Shown here one piece after another: positions 49,441-57,456 of a DNA stretch of 58,373 bases (its first letter is position 1; each line of letters opens with the position of its first letter). Source of the DNA: an uncultured Blautia sp. GTDB taxonomy: Bacteria > Bacillota > Clostridia > Lachnospirales > Lachnospiraceae. Position numbers and translations under genes: made by a program. The stretch is taken from positions 1 to 58,373 of the forward strand of contig UQLX01000015.1 in NCBI GenBank assembly GCA_900541985.1, given 5' to 3'. Under the pieces are notes generated by a model that was not told where the DNA came from, ran no database searches, and was given only the letters and a program-made list of their open reading frames with translations.

Positions 49441-49719
49441 ATGGATTTTACTATTTTAGCAAAAGGTATCGCTCTTGCAGGCTGTGCAATCGGAGCAGGA
49501 TGTTCACTTATCGCAGGTATCGGACCTGGTATCGGTGAAGGTAACGCAGTTGCAAAGGCTCTTGAGGCAATCGGACGTCAGCCGGAGTGCAAAGGTGACG
49601 TAACCTCTACCATGCTTCTTGGATGTGCCATCGCAGAGACAACCGGTATTTACGGTTTTGTAACAGGTCTTCTTCTGATCTTTGTTGCACCTGGCATGTT
49701 CATGAAGTTCCTGGGATAA
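49441..49719 (+). CDS. atpE: F-type ATP synthase subunit c, two-carboxylate type
   Basis: A 92-aa hairpin protein of the c-ring. The polar loop is RQPE (46-49). Helix 2 has the ion-carrying Glu66 in AIAETTGIYGF, with Thr67, Thr68 and Tyr71, matching the Na+ ligand set. Helix 1 has Glu33 in GPGIGEGN where most Na+ rotors have Gln. Paired Glu residues in these positions are known from the Fusobacterium nucleatum Na+ rotor. AGGAGGAACG lies before the ATG at 49441; the frame opens at 49408, but those codons overlap the RBS. Confidence 0.93.
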   Translation: MDFTILAKGIALAGCAIGAGCSLIAGIGPGIGEGNAVAKALEAIGRQPECKGDVTSTMLLGCAIAETTGIYGFVTGLLLIFVAPGMFMKFLG

Positions 49720-49767
49720 TTGCGGCATACTTATAACAGCCGTGTATAAGAACAGGAGGTTAAACTT

Positions 49768-50271
49768 ATGCAGGTACAGGAATTAGTTGGTATTGTGCCC
49801 TGGACCTTCATTGCACAGATCTGCAACCTTTTTCTGCAGGTCTATCTGATCAAACGCTTTTTGTTTAAACCGATCAATAATATACTGGCAAAACGCAAGG
49901 AAATGGCAGATGCCCAGATTCAGGATGCGGTAAAGGCCAGGGAGGAAGCTGAGGCTATGAAGTCTCAGTATGAGCAGGATATGATCCAGGCAAAAAATAA
50001 GGCAAATGAGATCGTGGTTTCTGCTCAGAAGACTGCCTCCGCCCAGAGTGAGGAGCTTCTTCGTGAGGCTTCCCGTCAGGCGGCTGCCATGAAGAATAAA
50101 GCAGAAGCAGATATTGAGCAGGAAAAGCGCAAAGCAGTCAATGAGATCAAAGACGAAATTGGCGGAATGGCAATGGAGATTGCGGGCAAGGTGATCGAAA
50201 GGGAGATTTCCGAGGAAGATCACGCGAAACTCATAGATGATTTTATTGCGAATGTGGGTGAGACATCATGA
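49768..50271 (+). CDS. atpF: F-type ATP synthase subunit b
   Basis: A 167-aa peripheral-stalk subunit with one N-terminal membrane segment (about 10-30), then a long charged coiled coil rich in Ala, Glu and Lys to about residue 150. AGGAGG lies before the ATG. It overlaps atpH by 4 nt (ATGA). Confidence 0.94.
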   Translation: MQVQELVGIVPWTFIAQICNLFLQVYLIKRFLFKPINNILAKRKEMADAQIQDAVKAREEAEAMKSQYEQDMIQAKNKANEIVVSAQKTASAQSEELLREASRQAAAMKNKAEADIEQEKRKAVNEIKDEIGGMAMEIAGKVIEREISEEDHAKLIDDFIANVGETS

Positions 50272-50807
50272 CACAGACTGCCAGAGTCTACGGCGGCAGC
50301 CTGTATGAGCTTGCTGTCGAGGAAAAACTTGTGGAAACTATAGGAGAGCAGATGGAAGAGATCAGGAGGCTGTTCTGGGAAAATCCGGATTATATGAAGC
50401 TTCTCTGTGAACCGTCCATTCCCTGGGAGGAAAGAACCTCTCTGGTGGATCAGTCCTTTGGTACACAGGCGGAAAAATATTTGGTGAATTTTATTAAGCT
50501 TCTGTGTGAGCGCAACATTCTCAGAGAGTATGGCGGCTGCTGCGATGAGTTCAGACGCCGTTATCATGCAGACCACGGGATCGCTGAGGCAGTGGTTACC
50601 AGTGCAGTGGCGCTCAGTGATGCACAGATGGAGACATTGAAACAGAAACTGGAAAAGGTCAGCGGCAAGCAGATCTCCCTGACCCAGAAGAAGGATGCTT
50701 CTGTGGTAGCGGGACTTCGTGTAGAGCTGGAAGGCAGATCCTATGATGGAACGATCCAGAGACGTCTGTCATCTCTTTCCAGGAAACTTGATGAAATAAT
50801 TGTTTAA
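50268..50807 (+). CDS. atpH: F-type ATP synthase subunit delta
   Basis: A 179-aa stalk-cap subunit (OSCP homologue). The N-terminal six-helix domain begins RVYGGSLYELAVEEK, and the C-terminal part contains KKDASVVAGLRVELEG followed by YDGTIQRRLSSL, as usual. The start overlaps the atpF stop. Confidence 0.93.
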   Translation: MTQTARVYGGSLYELAVEEKLVETIGEQMEEIRRLFWENPDYMKLLCEPSIPWEERTSLVDQSFGTQAEKYLVNFIKLLCERNILREYGGCCDEFRRRYHADHGIAEAVVTSAVALSDAQMETLKQKLEKVSGKQISLTQKKDASVVAGLRVELEGRSYDGTIQRRLSSLSRKLDEIIV

Positions 50808-50823
50808 AGGATGGTATGGAAAC

Positions 50824-52353
50824 ATGCAATTAAAACCTGAAGAAATATCCAGGGTCATCCGCAGTCAGATCAAATATTACGAAAATTCCATCAAACAGGA
50901 TGAGACAGGTACTGTTCTCCTGGTTGGTGACGGTATTGCCAGAGCAAGCGGTCTTGTAAACTGTATGGCCGGAGAGCTTCTTGAATTTGAGGACGGAAGC
51001 TATGGCATGGCACAGAACCTTGAGGAAAACAGTGTTTCTATCGTATTATTTGGTTCCGATGAAAATATCGGCGAAGGCCAGACCGTAAAACGTACTGGAA
51101 AGGTCGTATCTGTTCCGGTAGGAGACGCTATGATTGGCCGTGTTGTAAATGCGCTGGGACAGCCTATCGACGGTGCGGGACCTGTTGTAACAGAAGAATT
51201 TCGGGCAATTGAAAGCCCGGCTCCGGGAATTTGTGAAAGACGTTCCGTACACGAACCTCTTCAGACCGGAATCAAGGCCATTGACTCCATGATCCCTATT
51301 GGACGAGGTCAGCGAGAGCTTATCATTGGTGACCGTCAGACAGGTAAGACTGCTCTGGCTGTAGACACTATCATCAACCAGAAGGGTAAGGATATGATCT
51401 GTATCTATGTGGCAATCGGACAGAAACGTTCTACGGTTGCCTCCCTGGTAGAGACCCTTACCAAAAACGGAGCCATGGATTATACCATGGTAGTAGCGGC
51501 GACTGCTTCCGAAGCAAGCCCGTTACAGTACATTGCACCATATTCCGGATGTGCAATGGGTGAATATTTTATGAACAAAGGCAAGCATGTACTGATCGTC
51601 TATGATGATCTGAGCAAGCATGCGGTTGCGTATCGTGCACTTTCCCTGCTGATCCGCCGTCCGCCAGGACGAGAGGCTTATCCGGGAGATGTATTCTACC
51701 TGCATTCCAGACTTCTGGAACGTGCGGCAAAACTGGATGACGAACACGGCGGCGGTTCCCTGACTGCTCTTCCTATCATTGAAACACAGGCAGGCGACGT
51801 ATCCGCTTATATCCCTACAAATGTTATTTCTATTACAGACGGTCAGATCTTCCTGGAGACAGAGCTTTTCCATTCCGGTGTTATGCCGGCGGTAAACCCG
51901 GGTATCTCCGTATCACGAGTTGGAGGAAGCGCGCAGATCAAGGCTATGAAAAAAGTAGCCGGTACACTGAAGCTGATCTATTCTCAGTATCGTGAGCTGC
52001 AGAGCTTTGCTCAGTTTGGCTCTGATCTGGATGCAGATACCAAGTCACGTCTGGATCAGGGTGCCCGTATTGTAGAGGTTCTGAAGCAGAATCAGAATGA
52101 GCCGGTTCCGGTAGAGAAACAGGTTGCGATTCTGTATGCAGTTACCAAAGGAATCCTGGCTGAGGTAAAGACAGAGGATGTACGTCAGTATGAAAAAGAA
52201 CTGTTTATTTTCCTGGATTCAGATGCGAACGGAATGGCTGCTATGCAGGATATCCGTACCACAGGAAAACTGGAAGAAGAAACAGAAAATAAGTTAAAGA
52301 AAGCTCTGGAAGAATTTACCCGGAACTTCCTTGATGCAAGACCTGTAAAATAA
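50824..52353 (+). CDS. atpA: F-type ATP synthase subunit alpha
   Basis: A 509-aa non-catalytic F1 subunit. Walker A is GDRQTGKTAL, and the nucleotide-site and Arg-finger region IRRPPGREAYPGDVFYLHSRL (in parts) is conserved, as is the ISVSRVGGSAQ stretch. The frame opens at 50800, but the normal MQLKPEEISRVI start is at 50824. Its RBS (AAAGGATGG) is rather far upstream, so coupling to atpH is likely. Confidence 0.96.
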   Translation: MQLKPEEISRVIRSQIKYYENSIKQDETGTVLLVGDGIARASGLVNCMAGELLEFEDGSYGMAQNLEENSVSIVLFGSDENIGEGQTVKRTGKVVSVPVGDAMIGRVVNALGQPIDGAGPVVTEEFRAIESPAPGICERRSVHEPLQTGIKAIDSMIPIGRGQRELIIGDRQTGKTALAVDTIINQKGKDMICIYVAIGQKRSTVASLVETLTKNGAMDYTMVVAATASEASPLQYIAPYSGCAMGEYFMNKGKHVLIVYDDLSKHAVAYRALSLLIRRPPGREAYPGDVFYLHSRLLERAAKLDDEHGGGSLTALPIIETQAGDVSAYIPTNVISITDGQIFLETELFHSGVMPAVNPGISVSRVGGSAQIKAMKKVAGTLKLIYSQYRELQSFAQFGSDLDADTKSRLDQGARIVEVLKQNQNEPVPVEKQVAILYAVTKGILAEVKTEDVRQYEKELFIFLDSDANGMAAMQDIRTTGKLEEETENKLKKALEEFTRNFLDARPVK

Positions 52354-52373
52354 AGTGATTAGGAGGAAACAGA

Positions 52374-53240
52374 ATGGCTGCAAACATGAAAGCGGTAAAG
52401 CTGCGTATCAAGAGTGTGCAGAGCACTATGCAGATTACCAAGGCAATGGAACTTGTGGCATCCTCCAAGCTGCGTAAGGCAAAGGAGCGGGCAGAGGTCT
52501 GCAGACCTTATTTCCGCACCCTGTATGAAACCCTGAAGGAAATTGCTGTAAATAATACGGAATTTAATTCTGTTTATGCGGCGGAATCCAAAAGCAATAA
52601 ATACTGCTATGTAGTGATCGCCGGAGACCGTGGTCTGGCAGGGGGCTATAATGCAAACCTGTTCAAATGTATGGAAGCAGACAGCGCAGACCGGGATTAT
52701 ATGGTCCTTCCTATTGGAAAAAAAGCAGTAGATTATTACAGCCGTAAAGAGGTGGCGGCGGTCACTGAAGAGTTTGGAGAGGTCGCAGATATTTCTGTAG
52801 GCGACTGCTTTGAGATCGCACATCTGCTCTGTAAGGAATTCCGCAAAGGGACATTCGGACATATCCAGCTTTGTTATACGGGGTTTGTGTCCATGCTTTC
52901 CCAGAAACCGGATGTTTTCTCGATCCTTCCTCTCACGGATATTAAGGAAGAGGCAGAAAAAAGAGAGAAAGCTTCCGTATCAAAAAATCTGATTCTCTAC
53001 GAGCCGGGAAGTACAGAGGTTTTCGATGCGATCGTACCGGAATATCTGGCAGGCCTTATTTATGGTGCAGTCTGTGAAAGCCAGGCAAGTGAGCTGGCTG
53101 CCAGACGTACAGCCATGGATGCGGCAACCAAGAATGCCGGTGAGATGATCGACCAGCTGAACCTGTATTATAACCGTGCCCGTCAGGCAAGCATCACGCA
53201 GGAGATCACGGAGATTGTTGCAGGCGCCGAGGGTGTATAA
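52374..53240 (+). CDS. atpG: F-type ATP synthase subunit gamma
   Basis: A 288-aa rotor shaft. The N-terminal helix has the family start KAVKLRIKSVQSTMQITKAM, and the C-terminal helix has ARRTAMDAATKNAGEMI followed by YNRARQASITQEI. The central Rossmann-like domain is GDRGLAGGYNANLF. GGAGG precedes the ATG. Confidence 0.95.
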   Translation: MAANMKAVKLRIKSVQSTMQITKAMELVASSKLRKAKERAEVCRPYFRTLYETLKEIAVNNTEFNSVYAAESKSNKYCYVVIAGDRGLAGGYNANLFKCMEADSADRDYMVLPIGKKAVDYYSRKEVAAVTEEFGEVADISVGDCFEIAHLLCKEFRKGTFGHIQLCYTGFVSMLSQKPDVFSILPLTDIKEEAEKREKASVSKNLILYEPGSTEVFDAIVPEYLAGLIYGAVCESQASELAARRTAMDAATKNAGEMIDQLNLYYNRARQASITQEITEIVAGAEGV

Positions 53241-53280
53241 GCATCCCCGGTCTATAACGAAAATTAGAGGAGATTCATAG

Positions 53281-54675
53281 ATGAGCGAGAAACACATTGG
53301 CGAAGTTGTGCAGGTCATCGGTCCGGTTCTGGACATCCGCTTTGCGCATGATGAACTGCCGGCACTTCTCAATGCCATTGAAATTGACAATAAAGGCGCA
53401 AAGCTGATCGTGGAAGTGGCTCAGCAGATCGGTGATAATACGGTCCGCTGCATCGCTATGAGTTCCACAGACGGTCTGGTGCGTGGCACAAAAGCAGTAG
53501 ATACCGGCGGTCCGATTTCCGTTCCGGTAGGCGAAGAGTGTCTGGGCCGTGTATTTAACCTTCTTGGTGAACCGGTAGATAATCTTCCGGCACCGGAGAC
53601 TAAGGAGCACTGGGCAATCCATCGTCCGGCGCCTTCCTATGAGGAGCAGACACCGGCTACAGAGATACTGGAAACAGGTATCAAAGTCGTAGACCTGATC
53701 TGTCCTTATGCAAAAGGTGGTAAGATTGGTCTGTTTGGTGGTGCAGGTGTAGGAAAAACAGTTCTTATCATGGAGCTGATCCATAATGTAGCCACTGCTC
53801 ACGGCGGACTTTCCGTATTTACCGGAGTTGGAGAACGTACCCGTGAAGGAAACGACCTTTATAATGAAATGAAAGAAAGCGGTGTTATCGATAAGACAGC
53901 CCTGGTTTACGGACAGATGAACGAGCCGCCTGGAGCACGTATGCGAGTAGGTCTTTCCGGCCTGACTATGGCAGAGTATTTCCGTGATGTAAAAAATCAG
54001 GACGTGCTTCTGTTTATCGATAATATTTTCCGTTTTACACAGGCAGGTTCTGAGGTTTCTGCCCTGCTTGGACGTATGCCGTCAGCGGTAGGTTACCAGC
54101 CTACACTTGCTACAGAGATGGGTGCTCTGCAGGAGCGTATCACTTCTACAAGAAAAGGATCTATCACCTCCGTACAGGCAGTTTATGTACCGGCGGATGA
54201 CCTGACAGACCCGGCTCCGGCAACTACCTTCTCACATCTGGATGCAACTACGGTACTTTCCCGTGATATTGCCAGCCAGGGTATCTATCCGGCTGTGGAT
54301 CCACTGGAATCTACCAGCCGTATCCTGTCTCCGGAGGTAGTAGGAACAGAGCATTATGAGATCGCACGCCGCGTACAGCAGGTACTTCAGCGTTATAAAG
54401 AATTGCAGGATATTATTGCTATCATGGGTATGGATGAGCTTTCCGAAGAAGACAAACTTTCTGTAAACCGTGCCCGTAAGATCCAGAGATTCCTGTCTCA
54501 GAGCTTTTCTGTGGCAGAGCAGTTTACCGGTATGCCGGGACAGTATGTTCCACTGAAAGAAACTCTTCGCGGCTTCCGTATGATTCTGGACGGCGACTGT
54601 GATGAGGTTCCGGAGAGCTGTTTCCTTTTCTCCGGTACCATTGACGAAGTATTTGAAAAAGCGAAGAAGCAGTAA
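53281..54675 (+). CDS. atpD: F-type ATP synthase subunit beta
   Basis: A 464-aa catalytic F1 subunit. Walker A is GGAGVGKTV, the catalytic Glu is in GERTREGND, Walker B is LLFIDNIFRF, the DELSEED-like lever is DELSEEDKL, and FTQAGSEVSALLGRMPSAVG is conserved (in parts). AGGAGA precedes the ATG. It is directly followed by atpC. Confidence 0.97.
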   Translation: MSEKHIGEVVQVIGPVLDIRFAHDELPALLNAIEIDNKGAKLIVEVAQQIGDNTVRCIAMSSTDGLVRGTKAVDTGGPISVPVGEECLGRVFNLLGEPVDNLPAPETKEHWAIHRPAPSYEEQTPATEILETGIKVVDLICPYAKGGKIGLFGGAGVGKTVLIMELIHNVATAHGGLSVFTGVGERTREGNDLYNEMKESGVIDKTALVYGQMNEPPGARMRVGLSGLTMAEYFRDVKNQDVLLFIDNIFRFTQAGSEVSALLGRMPSAVGYQPTLATEMGALQERITSTRKGSITSVQAVYVPADDLTDPAPATTFSHLDATTVLSRDIASQGIYPAVDPLESTSRILSPEVVGTEHYEIARRVQQVLQRYKELQDIIAIMGMDELSEEDKLSVNRARKIQRFLSQSFSVAEQFTGMPGQYVPLKETLRGFRMILDGDCDEVPESCFLFSGTIDEVFEKAKKQ

Positions 54676-54687
54676 AGGAGGCTTTTT

Positions 54688-55089
54688 ATGAGCACCTTTC
54701 CATTACAGATCGGAACTCCGGACGGTCTTCTCTTTGAGGGAGAAGTAGTCCGGGTAGTATGCAGAAGTATTACAGGTGACCTGGCAATTCTTGCCGGTCA
54801 CTGTAATTTCTGTACAGCTCTTGGTATGGGCGAGGCTCATGTGATCCTGGAGGATGGCACCAGACGGGATGCAGCCTGCATTGGAGGCATGCTTTCGGTT
54901 ATGGATGGCAAATGCAATCTTCTGGCAACTACCTGGGAGTGGAAGGAAGATATTGATGAGACCAGAGCTGAGGCAGCCAGGAAAAAGGCTGAAGAAAAAC
55001 TGAGCCGTACCGGTCTCAGTGAGCAGGACTATAAGATCGCAAAAGCCAAGCTTCACAGAGCAATGGTGCGCCTGAGTGTAAAACAGTAA
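54688..55089 (+). CDS. atpC: F-type ATP synthase subunit epsilon
   Basis: A 133-aa F1 subunit. The N-terminal beta-sandwich begins FPLQIGTPDGLLFEGEV and contains GDLAILAGHCNF. The C-terminal two-helix region (about 88-133) is Lys/Ala/Glu-rich. AAAGGAGG precedes the ATG. It ends the operon; no clear hairpin terminator follows before the rplM promoter at 55141, so some read-through into rplM-rpsI is possible. Confidence 0.95.
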   Translation: MSTFPLQIGTPDGLLFEGEVVRVVCRSITGDLAILAGHCNFCTALGMGEAHVILEDGTRRDAACIGGMLSVMDGKCNLLATTWEWKEDIDETRAEAARKKAEEKLSRTGLSEQDYKIAKAKLHRAMVRLSVKQ

Positions 55090-55140
55090 CATTGAGGCGG
55101 GAGATTTTTTTGGAAAAACGTAAAAACCTGGAAAAAACTG

Positions 55141-55169
55141 TTGACAGAAGGAATTGCGTATAGTACAAT
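55141..55169 (+). promoter_or_regulatory. Sigma-A promoter for rplM-rpsI
   Basis: TTGACA (55141-55146), 17-bp spacer, TACAAT (55164-55169). Confidence 0.85.
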
Positions 55170-55175
55170 TACTCA

Positions 55176-55352
55176 ATGTGACGTAGTGCGATGACTCCTG
55201 AGCCAAAGCCCCGGCAAAGGTGTTTTTTATCAGCGGTTTCGGACATTTCCGCGATTATCTATTTGCACTGATCACCAGGAATTATTCATTATCGCGGAAT
55301 GCCGCGGTTGTACAAATTATTTAATCGTTGATAAATAACAGGAGGTAAAACC
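55176..55352 (+). promoter_or_regulatory. Structured leader of rplM-rpsI (candidate L13 autoregulatory leader)
   Basis: The transcript leader is about 175 nt long without any gene. It contains the pair TTCCGCGAT (55247-55255) with ATCGCGGAA (55291-55299) and several smaller GC-rich arms (AGCCCCGGC region). Firmicutes carry an L13 leader RNA at this place that the ribosomal protein binds. I assign it by position and structure only. Confidence 0.5.
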
Positions 55353-55781
55353 ATGCAGACTTATATGGCTAATCCAGATAAAATCGAGAGAAAATGGTAT
55401 GTAGTTGACGCAGAAGGCTGTACACTGGGCCGTCTGGCATCTGGTGTTGCAAGTGTATTAAGAGGAAAGAACAAACCTCAGTTTACACCGCATGTAGACA
55501 CAGGTGACTACGTGATCATCGTAAACGCTGACAAGATCAAAGTTACAGGAAAGAAAATGGATCAGAAGATCTATTATCATCACTCCGATTATGTGGGCGG
55601 AATGAAAGAGACCACATTAAAAGAAATGATGGCTAAGAAACCGGAAAAGGTTGTTGAGCTGGCAGTTAAAGGCATGCTTCCGAAGGGACCTCTGGGAAGA
55701 ACCATGTACAAGAAACTTTTTGTTTATGCCGGACCGGAGCACAAGCATGAGGCTCAGAAACCGGAAGTCTTAACATTTTAA
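55353..55781 (+). CDS. rplM: 50S ribosomal protein L13
   Basis: A 142-aa ribosomal protein. Recognised by KWYVVDAEGCTLGRLAS, the central DKIKVTGKKMDQKIYYHHSDYVGG region (in parts) and GMLPKGPLGRTMYKKLFVY near the end. AGGAGG precedes the ATG. It forms the universal pair with rpsI. Confidence 0.97.
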   Translation: MQTYMANPDKIERKWYVVDAEGCTLGRLASGVASVLRGKNKPQFTPHVDTGDYVIIVNADKIKVTGKKMDQKIYYHHSDYVGGMKETTLKEMMAKKPEKVVELAVKGMLPKGPLGRTMYKKLFVYAGPEHKHEAQKPEVLTF

Positions 55782-55798
55782 TGAGGAGGTAGGAAACA

Positions 55799-56191
55799 TT
55801 GGCTAGCGCAAAATTCTACGGAACAGGAAGAAGAAAGAAATCAATCGCAAGAGTTTACCTTACACCTGGTACAGGCAAAATCACAATCAATAAAAGAGAT
55901 ATCGACGAGTACTTCGGTCTTGAGACCCTGAAAGTAATCGTTCGTCAGCCGCTTGCTGCTACAGAGACAGAGGGCAAATTTGACGTTCTCGTTAACGTAA
56001 AGGGCGGCGGATATACAGGACAGGCTGGTGCTATCAGACACGGCGTTGCAAGAGCACTCCTTCAGGCAGATGCTGAGTACAGACCGGTTCTTAAGGCTGC
56101 TGGATTCCTTACACGTGATCCACGTATGAAAGAGCGTAAGAAATACGGCCTCAAGGCTGCCCGTCGCGCTCCGCAGTTCAGCAAGCGCTAA
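55799..56191 (+). CDS. rpsI: 30S ribosomal protein S9 (TTG start)
   Basis: A 130-aa ribosomal protein ending in the conserved KAARRAPQFSKR tail whose Arg reaches the P-site tRNA. FYGTGRRKKSIARVYL and VKGGGYTGQAGAIRHGVARAL (in parts) are diagnostic. The start is a TTG at 55799, placed 8 nt after GAGGAGGT; no ATG or GTG is available in the usual place. It ends at a strong terminator, after which the base composition changes. Confidence 0.97.
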   Translation: MASAKFYGTGRRKKSIARVYLTPGTGKITINKRDIDEYFGLETLKVIVRQPLAATETEGKFDVLVNVKGGGYTGQAGAIRHGVARALLQADAEYRPVLKAAGFLTRDPRMKERKKYGLKAARRAPQFSKR

Positions 56192-56210
56192 ACTTTATCA
56201 AAAGTGGTCA

Positions 56211-56247
56211 AAAACCCCGGAACTACGCGGTTTCCGGGGTTTTTCCT
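56211..56247 (+). terminator. Terminator of rplM-rpsI
   Basis: Stem AAAACCCCGGA / TCCGGGGTTTT (56211-56221 with 56233-56243) followed by more Ts. It is the last feature that clearly belongs to the chromosome backbone. Confidence 0.9.
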
Positions 56248-56280
56248 TTTCAAATGGTTTGACGCAATTTGACAGAACGA

Positions 56281-56365
56281 AGCCTCTTTTAACCCGTTTT
56301 CTATGGGTTAAATGGTGGACAACCACCCCAAAAAGAGGGCTTATGGGTTAAAAAATAGGACAACC
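56281..56365. repeat. Nested inverted repeats with a pair of direct repeats
   Basis: Two direct repeats ATGGGTTAAA-N4/5-GGACAACC occur at 56303-56324 and 56343-56365. Inverted pairs AGCCTCTTTT / AAAAGAGGGCT (56281-56290 with 56332-56342) and TTAACCC / GGGTTAA (56289-56295 with 56305-56311) enclose the first copy. They may be recombinase arm sites, an operator pair or an origin-like structure. Confidence 0.65.
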
Positions 56366-56486
56366 GAGACGCGATTTTGGGATGCCAAGGGGATGTTTAT
56401 TTATACATCTCCAAGAGACCTTTTTCGTGAAAACGGTTTGTCTGAATTTGACCTAATTTGAACAAAAGAGAATAAATCTAATCGCC

Positions 56487-56518
56487 AAGCGCTCAGTATT
56501 TTCTACTGGGCGCTTTTT
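56487..56518 (+). terminator. Terminator-like hairpin before parA
   Basis: Stem AAGCGCTCAGTA / TACTGGGCGCTT with a TTTTC loop, followed by TTTT. It should insulate the element from transcription coming from the chromosome side. Confidence 0.75.
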
Positions 56519-56550
56519 GCGTTTCCGGGGAATTTCATTCCGGGATAAGA

Positions 56551-56590
56551 AAAGGCCGTCACTTTCAATTTTTGAAGTGGCGGCTTTTTC
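56551..56590 (+). terminator. Second hairpin directly upstream of parA
   Basis: Inverted repeat AAAGGCCGTCACTT / AAGTGGCGGCTTTT with one bulged base and a T-tract. It covers the ATG at 56572, which argues against that start for parA, and may act as an attenuator of the par operon. Confidence 0.65.
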
Positions 56591-56634
56591 TATTTCCAGA
56601 AGCCATAGAACAATTCAGAAATGAGGTGAAGTCA

Positions 56635-57456
56635 TTGAACACGCAAATCATCGCCATCGCCAACCAGAAAGGCGGCGTTGGCAAGACAACCACCTGCGCG
56701 AACCTGGGGATTGGGCTGGCGCAGGCCGGAAAGAAAGTGCTGCTGATCGACGGGGACCCGCAAGGCAGCCTGACCATCAGCCTGGGCCACCCCCAGCCGG
56801 ACAAGCTGCCCTTTACCCTGTCCGACGCGATGGGCCGTATCCTGATGGACGAGCCGCTGCGCCCCGGCGAGGGTATCCTGCACCACCCGGAGGGCGTTGA
56901 CCTGATGCCCGCAGACATCCAGCTCTCCGGCATGGAGGTCTCCCTGGTGAACGCCATGAGCCGAGAGACCATCCTGCGGCAGTATCTGGACACGCTCAAG
57001 GGACAGTATTCCCATATCCTGATTGACTGCCAGCCATCCCTGGGTATGCTCACGGTCAACGCCCTGGCCGCCGCCAACAGGGTCATAATCCCCGTTCAGG
57101 CGGAGTACCTGCCCGCCAAGGGCCTGGAACAGCTGCTCCAGACCGTAAACAAGGTGAAGCGGCAGATCAACCCCAAGCTCCAGATCGACGGTATCCTGCT
57201 GACGATGGTGGACAACCGCACCAACTTCGCCAAGGAGATTGCCGCCCTGCTGCGGGAGACCTATGGCAGCAAAATCAAGGTGTTCGGCACCGAGATTCCC
57301 CATTCTGTCCGGGCAAAGGAGATCAGCGCCGAGGGCAAAAGCATTTTTGCCCATGACCCTAATGGCAAGGTGGCCGAGGGCTATAAGAATCTGACCAAGG
57401 AGGTGATAAAACTTGAAAAGCAGCGCGAAAAAAGTAGAGCTGGCTCCATACGATGA
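56635..57456 (+). CDS. ParA family ATPase (element-borne)
   Basis: A 273-aa ParA/Soj-type partition ATPase. The deviant Walker A is KGGVGKTTT (residues 12-20) preceded by IIAIANQ, the A' motif is LLIDGDPQGSLT, and Walker B is HILIDCQPSLGML. The start is the TTG at 56635, after GAGGTG; the longer frame from 56572 would run through a hairpin. It overlaps parB by 44 nt. The G/C-rich codon use differs strongly from the backbone, indicating transfer. In integrated elements such pairs stabilise the excised circle or influence transfer. Confidence 0.92.
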   Translation: MNTQIIAIANQKGGVGKTTTCANLGIGLAQAGKKVLLIDGDPQGSLTISLGHPQPDKLPFTLSDAMGRILMDEPLRPGEGILHHPEGVDLMPADIQLSGMEVSLVNAMSRETILRQYLDTLKGQYSHILIDCQPSLGMLTVNALAAANRVIIPVQAEYLPAKGLEQLLQTVNKVKRQINPKLQIDGILLTMVDNRTNFAKEIAALLRETYGSKIKVFGTEIPHSVRAKEISAEGKSIFAHDPNGKVAEGYKNLTKEVIKLEKQREKSRAGSIR

